Below are positions 17,524-25,957 of a stretch of 64,000 nucleotides of DNA, piece after piece. Position numbers and translations under genes: made by a program. The notes beneath the pieces are model-generated. The model searched no databases. It was given only the letters and a program-made list of their open reading frames with translations, and had not been told where the DNA came from. Position 1 is the first letter of the stretch. Every line of letters begins with the position of its first letter. Origin of the DNA: Paucibacter sp. B2R-40 (GTDB lineage: Bacteria > Pseudomonadota > Gammaproteobacteria > Burkholderiales > Burkholderiaceae_C). The stretch lies in assembly GCF_025717555.1 (NCBI RefSeq), contig NZ_JAJIRP010000011.1, forward strand, positions 1-64,000, written 5' to 3'.

Positions 17524-18513
17524 TCAATGCGCCATATCAAGGTCCAGGGCGCGGCAAGCACCTTGCAAGGCCGCTTGCTCGCTGCAGCGTACGACAAAGC
17601 TCGGGATGTCACTCAAATAGGCCCGGAACCGTCCCTTGGCCTCAAAGCTGACGCGGAATTTTGACTCTGAAAATCGAGCGCCGAGTCGCGGCACGATGCC
17701 CCCGCCGATATACACACCGCCTCTTGCGCCCAAGGTCAGCGCCAAATTGCCAGCCACGCCGCCAAGCAAGCTGCAGAACATCTCCAGCGCTGCGTCGGCG
17801 ATCGCATCACTGCGTGCCAGCGCCGCCTGCGTCACCTGCTGTGCCGGCAAGGCCTCCACGCGCACACCACGCAGCTGCGCCAAGGCCATGTAGAGGTTTT
17901 CCAGCCCCGGCCCGGACAAGGCACGCTCGGCCGACGCATGGCCAAAGCGCTGCTGCAGGATGCCCAGCACCGCCTGCTCCTCGGGCTCGTAGGAGCTCAA
18001 GGTCACATGACCACCCTCGCCGCCCAGGGGCACCAAGCCCGCGCCGTAAGACGGCACCAGGCCCGACACACCCAGACCCGTGCCCGGCCCTATTAGCGCA
18101 ATCGGCGCGCCGGCTACCGCTTGGCCCGCACCAAGCTGGCATAGCGCATCGGCATGCAGCGTCGGCAGCGCCAGCGCCAGCGCCGAGAAGTCATTCAACA
18201 CCAGCAAGCGCTGCAGCCCCAAGGCCTCCTGCATGGCTTTGATCGAGAACGTCCACGCATGGTTGGTCATGCGGATATGGTCGCCGGTGACCGGCGTGGC
18301 GATGCCGATCGCGCTAGCGCGCGGCCGCTCCAGGCCCTCGCGCCAGAGGTGGTGGCAGATCGCGTCGCAAAGCGATTCAAAATCGGCGCAGGCATAGCTG
18401 CCGGTCTGCTGCAATGGGCCGTTGGCGCTGAACTGGCTGGCAAAGCGGACATTGGTGCCGCCGACATCGGCGAGCAAGCGCGGAAAGCCATGCGACTGAG
18501 CGGAGGGGTTCAT
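17524..18513 (-). CDS. glk: glucokinase
   Basis: The 329-residue protein matches the E. coli Glk type and not the ROK type. Features are the phosphate-binding LLADVGGTNVRFA near the N terminus, LNDFSALALALP, GPGTGLGVSGL and GGEGGHV, and a late GGVYIGGGI. It phosphorylates glucose with ATP to glucose 6-phosphate. I chose the ATG at 18513 because family homology begins about ten residues later; an upstream start at 18600 would run inside the GH1 gene. It lies 49 bases after GH1 and its stop touches the transporter start, which places it in the catabolic operon for glucose freed from cellobiose. Confidence 0.93.
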   Translation of the reverse strand: MNPSAQSHGFPRLLADVGGTNVRFASQFSANGPLQQTGSYACADFESLCDAICHHLWREGLERPRASAIGIATPVTGDHIRMTNHAWTFSIKAMQEALGLQRLLVLNDFSALALALPTLHADALCQLGAGQAVAGAPIALIGPGTGLGVSGLVPSYGAGLVPLGGEGGHVTLSSYEPEEQAVLGILQQRFGHASAERALSGPGLENLYMALAQLRGVRVEALPAQQVTQAALARSDAIADAALEMFCSLLGGVAGNLALTLGARGGVYIGGGIVPRLGARFSESKFRVSFEAKGRFRAYLSDIPSFVVRCSEQAALQGACRALDLDMAH

Positions 18514-18562
18514 GGGGCTCACTTTCGGGGCCGACTGGGCAGGCCGTGTCGGCGCGCTCGAC

Positions 18563-19933
18563 TCAGGCGCCGCCACGACTTGCGCTCCCAAAGGCCTCAA
18601 TCAGCGCCCGGTACCAATGTGCACTGGCCTTGGCCACGCGCTGCTGAGTGCTGTAGTCCACATGGAAGATGCCAAAGCGCTTCAGGTAGCCGGAATTCCA
18701 CTCGAAGTTATCGAGCAGACTCCAGTAGAAATAACCCCGCACATCCACCCCCAGGTCCATCGCCTGCGCCAAGGCGCTCAAATGGGCTTTCAGATAGGCA
18801 ATGCGTTCGACATCCATCACCTGCCCGTCCACCAGCTCATCGGCATTGGCCATGCCGTTTTCGGTGATGAAGATGGGCGGCGGCGAATACTCGCGGGTGA
18901 TGCGCACCAGATGCTGGGTCAGCGCCTTGGGGTAGATCTCCCAGCCCATATCGGTGAAGCCCATCTTGCCCGGTGCCGGCACGGCCGGCGTTTGCGTGCT
19001 GATGAAGCTGCGGGTGTAGAAGTTCACCCCCAGAAAGTCCAGCGGCTGCTGAATCAGGGTCAGGTCTTGCGCCTCGATCTGCGGGGCGTCGGTGCCCAGA
19101 TGTTCAATCACGTCGGCCGGATAGCTGCCCCTAAAAATGGGGTCCATATACCAGCGCACATTCAAGCCGTCATCGATACGGGCGGCTTGGCGATCGGCCT
19201 CGGTCGGCTCGGCCGCGAATGCCGGCGTGTGGTTCAAGACCACGCCGAGCTGAGTCTGCGTGAGCGGGCGCATCGCCAGAATTGCCGCGCCATGCGCCAT
19301 CATCAGATGATGCGAAACCTGCGCTGCTGTCTTGCGGCTGCGCAGGCCGGGGGCAAACTGGCCCGTTTCATAACCCAAGGTCGCCACGCACCAGGGTTCG
19401 TTCAAGGTCGCGATGCTGGCGACCTTGGCGCCAAAGCGCCGGGCGACTTCCGCCGCATAGGCTGCAAAGTGGGGCACGATATCGCGCGACATCCAGCCGC
19501 CGATACTGTCGTGCAAGGCTTGCGGCAAATCCCAGTGATACAGCGTCACATGGGGTTTGATGCCGGCTTCGATCAAAGCGTCGATCAATTGATCGTAGAA
19601 AGCGAAGCCGGCTTCGTTCCAGGCGCCCTCGCCCGATGCCTGCACGCGCGGCCAAGAGATCGAGAAACGGTAGGCCTCCAAGCCCAACCACTTCATACGC
19701 GCAATGTCTTCACGGAACAAGTGGTAATGGTCGCAAGCCAGATCGATGTGGGAGCCATCATTGATACGCCCGGGCTCGGCGCAAAAAGTATCCCAGATCG
19801 ATGCGCCCTTGCCGTCGAGCGCCGCTGCGCCTTCAATTTGGGCCGCGCTGGTGGCTGAGCCCCATTGAAAGCTGGCAGGAAATCGGCTCGCCAAAATGCT
19901 GTCTTCGGGCTTGAAAATATTGTTGGCAGTCAT
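18563..19933 (-). CDS. GH1 beta-glucosidase
   Basis: The 456-residue protein has full GH1 length and no signal peptide, so it acts in the cytosol. Signatures are FQWGSATSAAQIEG near residue 22, YRFSISWPR near 88, the acid/base ATLNEPW with Glu179, and the nucleophile ITENGMA with Glu358. It hydrolyses cellobiose and short beta-glucosides to glucose. It is the first gene of a leftward operon with glk, the transporter and GH5, expressed from the mirrored promoter at about 20090-20119. Confidence 0.95.
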   Translation of the reverse strand: MTANNIFKPEDSILASRFPASFQWGSATSAAQIEGAAALDGKGASIWDTFCAEPGRINDGSHIDLACDHYHLFREDIARMKWLGLEAYRFSISWPRVQASGEGAWNEAGFAFYDQLIDALIEAGIKPHVTLYHWDLPQALHDSIGGWMSRDIVPHFAAYAAEVARRFGAKVASIATLNEPWCVATLGYETGQFAPGLRSRKTAAQVSHHLMMAHGAAILAMRPLTQTQLGVVLNHTPAFAAEPTEADRQAARIDDGLNVRWYMDPIFRGSYPADVIEHLGTDAPQIEAQDLTLIQQPLDFLGVNFYTRSFISTQTPAVPAPGKMGFTDMGWEIYPKALTQHLVRITREYSPPPIFITENGMANADELVDGQVMDVERIAYLKAHLSALAQAMDLGVDVRGYFYWSLLDNFEWNSGYLKRFGIFHVDYSTQQRVAKASAHWYRALIEAFGSASRGGA

Positions 19934-20089
19934 GGGTTCACAGGTTCAAGATAATTCGGCAGTGGCGGGCTATGCCGAGAAGCAGGCTCTTCGAATAAGG
20001 CAGCCAAAACGGCGCTGAAACTTGTTGTCGGGGCAAAACACAGGGGTCACCCTCGCTGCTGCAAGGCATCGAAGCAATGCAGCGCGGCC

Positions 20090-20119
20090 ATGATAGAGAG
20101 CAAAAGACAACGTTGTCAA
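20090..20119 (-). promoter_or_regulatory. promoter of GH1-glk-transporter-GH5 operon
   Basis: On the minus strand TTGACA (20114-20119) is followed after 18 bases by TATCAT (20090-20095), or after 16 by TCTATC (20092-20097). The -35 hexamer lies inside the operator at 20106-20117, so a bound repressor would block polymerase. The plus-strand promoter at 20250-20279 is its mirror image. Confidence 0.65.
20106..20117. promoter_or_regulatory. operator copy 1 (GACAACGTTGTC)
   Basis: A perfect 12-bp palindrome with a central CG, as is usual for LacI-family sites. It overlaps the leftward -35 hexamer. The probable ligand-responsive repressor is the LacI-family protein encoded at 29297-30364. Confidence 0.7.
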
Positions 20120-20128
20120 CGAAAAATA

Positions 20129-20140
20129 GACAACGCTGTC
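20129..20140. promoter_or_regulatory. operator copy 2 (GACAACGCTGTC)
   Basis: One base from the perfect palindrome, centred 23 bases from copy 1, about two helical turns, so both could be bound on one DNA face. Confidence 0.65.
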
Positions 20141-20228
20141 GTTTACCCTGATGGGGTTACTTGGTGCGACCGGATCGAACGAAAGCCACCCGCTCAGAAG
20201 CTGTTGTTTTTTACGACTAGGGGAAAAC

Positions 20229-20240
20229 GACAACGCTGTC
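20229..20240. promoter_or_regulatory. operator copy 3 (GACAACGCTGTC)
   Basis: Identical in sequence to copy 2 on the plus strand and 23 bases before copy 4. It forms the inner site of the right arm. Confidence 0.65.
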
Positions 20241-20249
20241 ATTGGCTCG

Positions 20250-20279
20250 TTGACAACGTTGTCTTTTGCTCTTTATCAT
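20250..20279 (+). promoter_or_regulatory. promoter of TonB receptor operon
   Basis: TTGACA (20250-20255) is followed after 18 bases by TATCAT (20274-20279), or after 16 by TTTATC (20272-20277). The -35 hexamer overlaps operator copy 4. The transcript would have a leader of roughly 200 bases before the receptor start at 20483. Confidence 0.65.
20252..20263. promoter_or_regulatory. operator copy 4 (GACAACGTTGTC)
   Basis: A perfect palindrome identical to copy 1, overlapping the rightward -35 hexamer. Together the four sites make a symmetric GTT-GCT-GCT-GTT arrangement that should repress both arms equally. Confidence 0.7.
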
Positions 20280-20482
20280 CGCCAGACCTTGGCAAGGTGA
20301 GCACCGCACAGATGCCCGCCAGATCAAGGGACGAGGAACTCATAAAAGCGGCACGCATGGCATACGCCGTGCGCTAAACGAAACTGCATCCACCGTAGCA
20401 GATGGGTGCTTTGCTACCTCTCAATCAAGCCGGTGTGGATGCAAGTCCAACTCACGGTACCTAGCGCAGACATAGGAGACAT

Positions 20483-23400
20483 ATGAAAAGAGTTCAGATC
20501 CAACAACTTCAGAGTGACACCGCCCAGCGGCGAACCCTGAACATGAAGCCCGTTGCGAACGCCTGCGCGGCCTTGCTGACCTTGTTGGCCCCCGCCACGC
20601 AAGCCCAGCAGGCCGCCGGCACTGCGCCGGCGGCCTCATTGGGCGATACGCAGCGCCTTGATGCGGTGGTCGTCACCGGCATCCGCCGCTCGCTCGAATC
20701 CGCCGTTTCACTCAAGCGTGAAAACCACGGCGTGGTGGACGGCATCGTTGCGGAAGACATCGGCAAGTTCCCAGACACCAATCTGGCGGAATCGATGCAG
20801 CGCATCTCAGGCGTGTCCATCGAGCGCGGTCAAAGCGGCGAAGGTTCCCGCGTGACCGTGCGCGGCATCGGCGCCGACTTCAATATGGTGCTGTTGAACG
20901 GCCGCCAAATGCCCGGCGCCTTGCTCAACAGCGCGGAAGGCGGCAGCTCGGCCAACTCCTCGCGCGCTTTCGACTTCTCCAATCTCTCGTCCGACTCGGT
21001 GTCGGCGATCGAGGTGTTCAAAACCAGCCGCGCGGCCAAGCCGGCAGGCGGCATTGGCGCCACCATCAATATCAAGACCGCGCGCCCGCTCGACAGCAAG
21101 GAGCGCATCGCCAGCTTCTCCGTCAAGGCCAACCACGATGCGTCCAATGATCGCCTTCCGGAGATGTATCAAGGCAGCAGCATAACGCCTGATTTGTCCG
21201 GCATCTACAGCGACACCTTTGCCAATGGCACCATCGGCATCTCGATCAGCGGCAGCTTCTCGCGGCGCGATTCCGGCTCCAACAAGGCCTATACGCAAAA
21301 CGGCTGGCATCCTTTCCTCGGCGACGAGAGCGGTTGGGGTGCGATTCCGAAAAAGGGCGAGCCCGGTTACGACCAGATCACCAATCGCCCAGGCCCCAAC
21401 ACCCTGTACTCGACACCGGTGGACCTGCGCTATGCATTGACCGCCCTGGAGCGCGAACGCACCAACGGCCAGTTGGTGCTGCAATACGCGCCCAGCAAAG
21501 ACCTCAAGTTCACGCTCGACTACACGATCGCCGACAACACGGTCCACAAAAAGAATGTTCAAGTCGGCACCTGGTTCAACTTCCAGGGCGGCCCTTCGGC
21601 CTGGACCGACGGCCCCGTCGCCGGCCCAATTTCCTACTCGGCACTCTTCCCCGCCAACGACCATGACCTCGCCATCGACGGCGGCCAATATGGCGAGAAA
21701 GCCAAGAACCGCTCCACCGGCTTCAATGCGGAATGGAAGCTCAGCGAACAGCTCAGCGTGGAACTCGATGCGCATAGCTCCACTGCCAACACCTCACCAA
21801 ACAGCCCCTACGGCACCTATTCGGTGATCGGCTCGGGCATGTTCAGCCAGGGCGATGCCTTCGGCTATTACAGCAAGGATCTGCCCATCCTGAGCCTGCC
21901 CAACACGGTGTTCGACACCAACAAGATCCAGGTCGCCGGCACCCGTTTCGACAATGCCATGAGCGATCAGAAGATAGACCAGGCCCAGTTCCGCGGCGCC
22001 TACAAGCTCAGCAGCGACGACAAGCTGAACTTCGGCTTGTCCAGCACCAAGGTGAACAACCGCTCGGCCTCGGTTAACCACCAAAACGGCGATTGGGGTG
22101 GCGTGGGCAAGCAAGGCGATTACGCCGCCAATTTGTTCAATACCGAAAACCTGCCCAGCTATTTCGGCCAGGTCAAGGGCAGTGACGATCCGCGCCTGAT
22201 GCAGAAGTTCTACTCCTTTGACTTCAACACCATGCGCAACCGCGCGATTGAGATCGCGATGAAGTCGGGCACCTCCAGCCACCCGGCGCCATTGACGCGC
22301 GCAGAAGCGGAAGCCTACTTCTCGGCCTATACCGACTTCACCAAGGGCGTCGACCTGCGCACGACCGAAAAGTCGACCAGCGGCTTCTTGCAATACGACC
22401 ACAGCTTCGACACCGCCATTCCGATGAGCGTGTCGGTCGGCGTGCGGCGCGAATCCACCAAGGTCGACTCGAGCTCGCAAGTGCTGTCGCTGACGGGTGC
22501 CAGCTGGGGTTCTTTGAACGAGATCTCGGTGCAGTCCGGCGGCACGGCCTTCGGCTCATCCAGCGGCAAGTACAGCTACTGGCTGCCCAGCATTGACTGG
22601 GATGCAGACCTGACGGCCAATATGAAATTGCGCGCCAGCTATGGCGAGACCATCGGCCGCCCCGGTTGGGCTGCGCTTGCAGGCGGCGTGACGGTGGGCG
22701 ACACGGCCAACGCCGGCGGCGGCACCGGCTCCACCGGCAATGCCGCGCTGCTGCCGCTGCTGTCGAAGAACTGGGACACCTCGCTGGAGTACTACTACAG
22801 CAAGTCCAGCTATGTGGCGGCCGGTCTGTTCCGCAAGAACATCACCAACTTCATCTCTAGCACCACGGTCAGGCAACCGGTCGGTCAGGTGCACACGCCG
22901 ATCGGGGGCAAATACTACCTTGCGGCAATAGCCAGCGGCTGCTCGGCCACCGATCCCAAATGCCAGCGCAACTACATCTTCAACAACTTCGACGGCCAGC
23001 CGGGCGTGACCAAGACCGGCGTCAATGCGGCCGGTGAGATCCAGGGCACCATCGTCGGCCAAGCGACCGACCCCTTGCTGCAGTTTGCGGTCACCACGCC
23101 GTCGAATGCCAAGGGCGACAACCTGAGCGGCATCGAGCTGAACGCGCAACATCTGTTCGGCAACTCCGGCTTCGGCGTCGCGGGCAATTACACCCGGGTG
23201 TCTTCCGGCTTGTCCTACGACAACCACAGCACGGCGGCGCAGTCGGCGCTGGTCGGCGTGAGCAACTCCTACAACCTGGTCGGTTTCTATGAGGGCAGCG
23301 GTTTTTCGATTCGCGGCGCGTACAACTGGCGCGGCGAGTTCTTGGCGGCGACGACCGATGGCGCAGGCAACAACCCCATCTACACCGAACCCTACGGTCA

Positions 23401-23569
23401 GCTGGACATGACGATTGCCTACAAGATGACGAAAAACCTCACCTTCCAGGCTGACTTCCTCAACCTGAACGATGGGGTAATTCGCCAGCATGGCCGTACC
23501 AAGGAGCAGTTAGTATCGGTGACTCAAACGGGCCGCCGCTATTTGGTGGGGGCACGCTACTCGTTCTAA
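20483..23569 (+). CDS. TonB-dependent receptor (Xanthomonas/Caulobacter type)
   Basis: The 1028-residue outer-membrane protein has a signal peptide after a 20-residue leader (MKPVANACAALLTLLAPATQA). A plug domain (about 60-190) follows with VVVTGIRRSLESA, the likely TonB box region, then EDIGKFPDTNLAESMQRISGVSIERG, a signature of the TonB-Xanth-Caul subfamily. The beta-barrel ends in an aromatic residue (ARYSF), as expected for BAM recognition. AGGAGA precedes the ATG. Such receptors take up oligosaccharides; the divergent GH1/GH5 operon under the same operators points to cello-oligosaccharides. It heads the halogenase operon. Confidence 0.93.
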   Translation: MKRVQIQQLQSDTAQRRTLNMKPVANACAALLTLLAPATQAQQAAGTAPAASLGDTQRLDAVVVTGIRRSLESAVSLKRENHGVVDGIVAEDIGKFPDTNLAESMQRISGVSIERGQSGEGSRVTVRGIGADFNMVLLNGRQMPGALLNSAEGGSSANSSRAFDFSNLSSDSVSAIEVFKTSRAAKPAGGIGATINIKTARPLDSKERIASFSVKANHDASNDRLPEMYQGSSITPDLSGIYSDTFANGTIGISISGSFSRRDSGSNKAYTQNGWHPFLGDESGWGAIPKKGEPGYDQITNRPGPNTLYSTPVDLRYALTALERERTNGQLVLQYAPSKDLKFTLDYTIADNTVHKKNVQVGTWFNFQGGPSAWTDGPVAGPISYSALFPANDHDLAIDGGQYGEKAKNRSTGFNAEWKLSEQLSVELDAHSSTANTSPNSPYGTYSVIGSGMFSQGDAFGYYSKDLPILSLPNTVFDTNKIQVAGTRFDNAMSDQKIDQAQFRGAYKLSSDDKLNFGLSSTKVNNRSASVNHQNGDWGGVGKQGDYAANLFNTENLPSYFGQVKGSDDPRLMQKFYSFDFNTMRNRAIEIAMKSGTSSHPAPLTRAEAEAYFSAYTDFTKGVDLRTTEKSTSGFLQYDHSFDTAIPMSVSVGVRRESTKVDSSSQVLSLTGASWGSLNEISVQSGGTAFGSSSGKYSYWLPSIDWDADLTANMKLRASYGETIGRPGWAALAGGVTVGDTANAGGGTGSTGNAALLPLLSKNWDTSLEYYYSKSSYVAAGLFRKNITNFISSTTVRQPVGQVHTPIGGKYYLAAIASGCSATDPKCQRNYIFNNFDGQPGVTKTGVNAAGEIQGTIVGQATDPLLQFAVTTPSNAKGDNLSGIELNAQHLFGNSGFGVAGNYTRVSSGLSYDNHSTAAQSALVGVSNSYNLVGFYEGSGFSIRGAYNWRGEFLAATTDGAGNNPIYTEPYGQLDMTIAYKMTKNLTFQADFLNLNDGVIRQHGRTKEQLVSVTQTGRRYLVGARYSF

Positions 23570-23580
23570 ACGACCAGCAC

Positions 23581-23622
23581 ACCGAACCGGCAAAACCCCA
23601 ACCGGGGATCTGTCGGTTCGGT
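23581..23622 (+). other. stem-loop between TonB receptor and halogenase gene
   Basis: ACCGAACCG (23581-23589) pairs exactly with CGGTTCGGT (23614-23622), and an inner CCCC/GGGG pairing is possible. There is no T-run, so it is more likely an mRNA-stabilising or attenuating structure that keeps receptor expression above that of downstream genes than a full terminator. Confidence 0.5.
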
Positions 23623-23663
23623 CAGTACTGAAGCAGAGTCCTACAGTTATCGCGAGACTTGAT

Positions 23664-25211
23664 ATGACGCAAGCGGTGCGGCGCATCGTGGTGTTGGGGG
23701 GCGGCTCGGCGGGTTGGCTGACCGCAGCCTTGTTGGCCGCAGAACATGGTGGTTTGGACGCCGGAAAATTGCAGATCAGCCTGATCGAATCGCCCGACGC
23801 ACCCGCCATCGGCGTGGGCGAAGGCACCTGGCCCTCGATGCGCGAAACCCTGCAGCGCATCGGCCTGCGCGAGCTTGATCTGCTGCGTGACTGCGACGCA
23901 GCCTTCAAGCAGGGCTCACGTTTTGACGGCTGGGTGAATGGTCTCAAGACCGATCACTACTACCATCCCTTCTCGCTGCCGCAAGGTCATGGCGAGGCCG
24001 ACGTGGTCGGCGCCTGGCTGCGCGCCGGCGCCGACCAAGGCTTTGCGGAATGCGTCAGCCCCCAGCCCCATGTTTGCAATGCGAGCCTGGCCCCCAAGCA
24101 AGTCACGACGCCGGAATTTGGCGGCGCAATCAATTACGGCTACCACTTTGATGCCGTCAAGATGGGCCTGTTGCTGCGCAAGCACGCGACCGAGAAGCTG
24201 GGCGTCAGACATGTGGCGGACGAAGTCACCCAGGTGCTCGCCCATGAAAATGGCGACATCGCAGCATTGCGGACCCGTAGCCACGGCGACATTGAGGGCG
24301 ATCTCTTCATCGACTGCTCGGGCCTCAAGTCATTGCTCATTGGCCAACATTACGGCGTGCCGCTGCGGTCGCAGCAGCACGTGCTCTTCAACGACAGCGC
24401 CTTGGCCTTGCAAGTACCCTATACCGACCAATATGGCCCGCTGGCCTCCGTCACGATCGCGACGGCCCATTCACAGGGCTGGACTTGGGACATTGGGCTG
24501 CCCAGCCGGCGTGGCGTCGGCCTGGTCTATTCCAGCGCCCACACCAGCGTCGAGGCAGCCGAACAGGGGCTGCGTCAACATATCGAGCGCAGCGGCGGCC
24601 CGGCAGCGGCCGACCTTGCCACGCCGCGCCACATCCCTTTCACACCCGGCTACCGCGAGCGTTTCTGGCAACGCAACTGCGTCGCGGTAGGTCTGTCCTC
24701 GGGTTTCATAGAGCCGCTGGAAGCCTCAGCACTCGCGCTGGTCGAGTTGTCGGCCGCGATGATCCGCGACGAGTTGCCCGCCAATCGCGCCGACATGGAC
24801 ATCGTGGCCAAGCGTTTCAACGACGCCTTCAGCTACCGCTGGGCCCGCATCATCGATTTCCTCAAGCTGCATTACGCGCTCAACCAACGCGATGATTCCG
24901 ACTATTGGCGTGAGCACCGCCAAGCCGATTCCATGCCCGAAGGCCTGGGCGAACTGCTGCAGCTCTGGCGTCACCGGGCGCCCTTGCGGAGCGATCTGTT
25001 CCGCGTCGACGAAGTGTTCCCCGCCGCGAGCTACCAATATGTGCTCTATGGCATGGGCTTCAAACCGAACTTGGCCGCACCCCAAGCCGCGCGACTCGCG
25101 CAAGCGCAGGCGTGCTTCCAGCAGGTCACGACGGCCACCAAGCGCTTGCTCGGCGGCTTGCCGCGCCACCGCGATTTGATCCGTCACATCCATGCGCATG
25201 GCATGGCTTAA
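23664..25211 (+). CDS. flavin-dependent tryptophan-halogenase-like protein (first copy)
   Basis: The 515-residue protein has the FAD motif VVLGGGSAGWLTAALL at the start, GVGEGTWPSM near residue 50, and the catalytic lysine of PrnA/RebH-type halogenases as Lys82 in AAFKQGSRF. The WxWxIP signature is altered to WTWDIGLP, and the PLES motif is PLEAS, keeping the glutamate but losing the adjacent serine. Halogenases oxidise halide with FADH2 and oxygen; the true substrate of sugar-locus members is not established. It is the second gene of the receptor operon, 94 bases after it with a stem-loop between. A separate flavin reductase is not in the operon. Confidence 0.85.
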   Translation: MTQAVRRIVVLGGGSAGWLTAALLAAEHGGLDAGKLQISLIESPDAPAIGVGEGTWPSMRETLQRIGLRELDLLRDCDAAFKQGSRFDGWVNGLKTDHYYHPFSLPQGHGEADVVGAWLRAGADQGFAECVSPQPHVCNASLAPKQVTTPEFGGAINYGYHFDAVKMGLLLRKHATEKLGVRHVADEVTQVLAHENGDIAALRTRSHGDIEGDLFIDCSGLKSLLIGQHYGVPLRSQQHVLFNDSALALQVPYTDQYGPLASVTIATAHSQGWTWDIGLPSRRGVGLVYSSAHTSVEAAEQGLRQHIERSGGPAAADLATPRHIPFTPGYRERFWQRNCVAVGLSSGFIEPLEASALALVELSAAMIRDELPANRADMDIVAKRFNDAFSYRWARIIDFLKLHYALNQRDDSDYWREHRQADSMPEGLGELLQLWRHRAPLRSDLFRVDEVFPAASYQYVLYGMGFKPNLAAPQAARLAQAQACFQQVTTATKRLLGGLPRHRDLIRHIHAHGMA

Positions 25212-25251
25212 ATTCAATTGACTCGTCAACTTCAGACTGAACTCACACCTC

Positions 25252-25953
25252 ATGCAAAACCCAGTCCTGCTCGACAACATCACGCACAAAGATCTGCGCA
25301 TCATCACCCGGCGCGGCGCCGAATGGGGCGATGCGCGGATGTCCTGCCTGGCAACGCCGGACGAGTTCCGCCGTCTGCAAGTGCATTACCCGATCGTGTT
25401 CCAGAAGAACTCGGACGGACAGATGCAGCCGCTCGCCCTGCTCGGTCTGCAAGAAGGCCAGAACCTCTTCCTAGGACCCGACGGCTGGACCGTGCCTTAC
25501 CTGCCCTTGGCCATGCAGCGCGAACCCTTCATGATTGGCGTCAACGAGGATGAGCTCAGGATGCTGGTGGACATGGCCAGCCCGCGCATCAGCCAAGGCG
25601 CCGAAGGTGAGGCCGTGTTCTTGCCTCAAGGCGGCACCAGCGAATTCCTGGAACATGCCAACTCGGTGTTGAAATCCCTGCACGAGGGCTTGCAAGCCAC
25701 ACCCGCCTTCGTCGAAGCCTTGCTCGCACATGACTTGCTGGAGCCCTTTGTCTTGGATGTCGAGCGCCCCGACGGCACCCATGCCCGCCTGGTCGGCCTG
25801 CACACCATCCACGAAGAACGCCTCGCGGCGCTGGACGAAAAGACGGTCGGCCTGCTGCACCAGGCCGACTATCTGCTGCCCATCTATATGGCCATTGCCT
25901 CGATGTCCAATCTGCACAACCTGATCCGCCTGCAGCTCGCGCGGGAGGCTTGA
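25252..25953 (+). CDS. SapC family protein
   Basis: The 233-residue protein resembles the SapC family, first noted near a Campylobacter surface-layer locus and common in TonB/halogenase operons. Recognisable parts are the start NPVLLDNITHKDLRI, HYPIVFQKN, LALLGLQEGQNLFL and the end LLPIYMAIASMSNLHNLIR. There is no signal peptide, so it is cytosolic. Molecular function is unknown. It lies 40 bases after the halogenase gene and four before the cupin gene, so these are clearly one transcript. Confidence 0.82.
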   Translation: MQNPVLLDNITHKDLRIITRRGAEWGDARMSCLATPDEFRRLQVHYPIVFQKNSDGQMQPLALLGLQEGQNLFLGPDGWTVPYLPLAMQREPFMIGVNEDELRMLVDMASPRISQGAEGEAVFLPQGGTSEFLEHANSVLKSLHEGLQATPAFVEALLAHDLLEPFVLDVERPDGTHARLVGLHTIHEERLAALDEKTVGLLHQADYLLPIYMAIASMSNLHNLIRLQLAREA

Positions 25954-25957
25954 GGCC

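Larger units (their letters stand above)
19934..20482. other. divergent regulatory region of the cello-oligosaccharide locus
   Basis: These 549 bases hold no gene. They contain two 59-base near-identical inverted arms (20090-20148 and 20221-20279, 50 of 59 positions matching after inversion), each with an outward promoter and two operator copies. The remaining parts are a leader of about 150 bases for GH1 and one of about 200 bases for the TonB receptor. The receptor leader contains a small GTAGCA/TGCTAC stem at 20395-20417. Confidence 0.85.
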
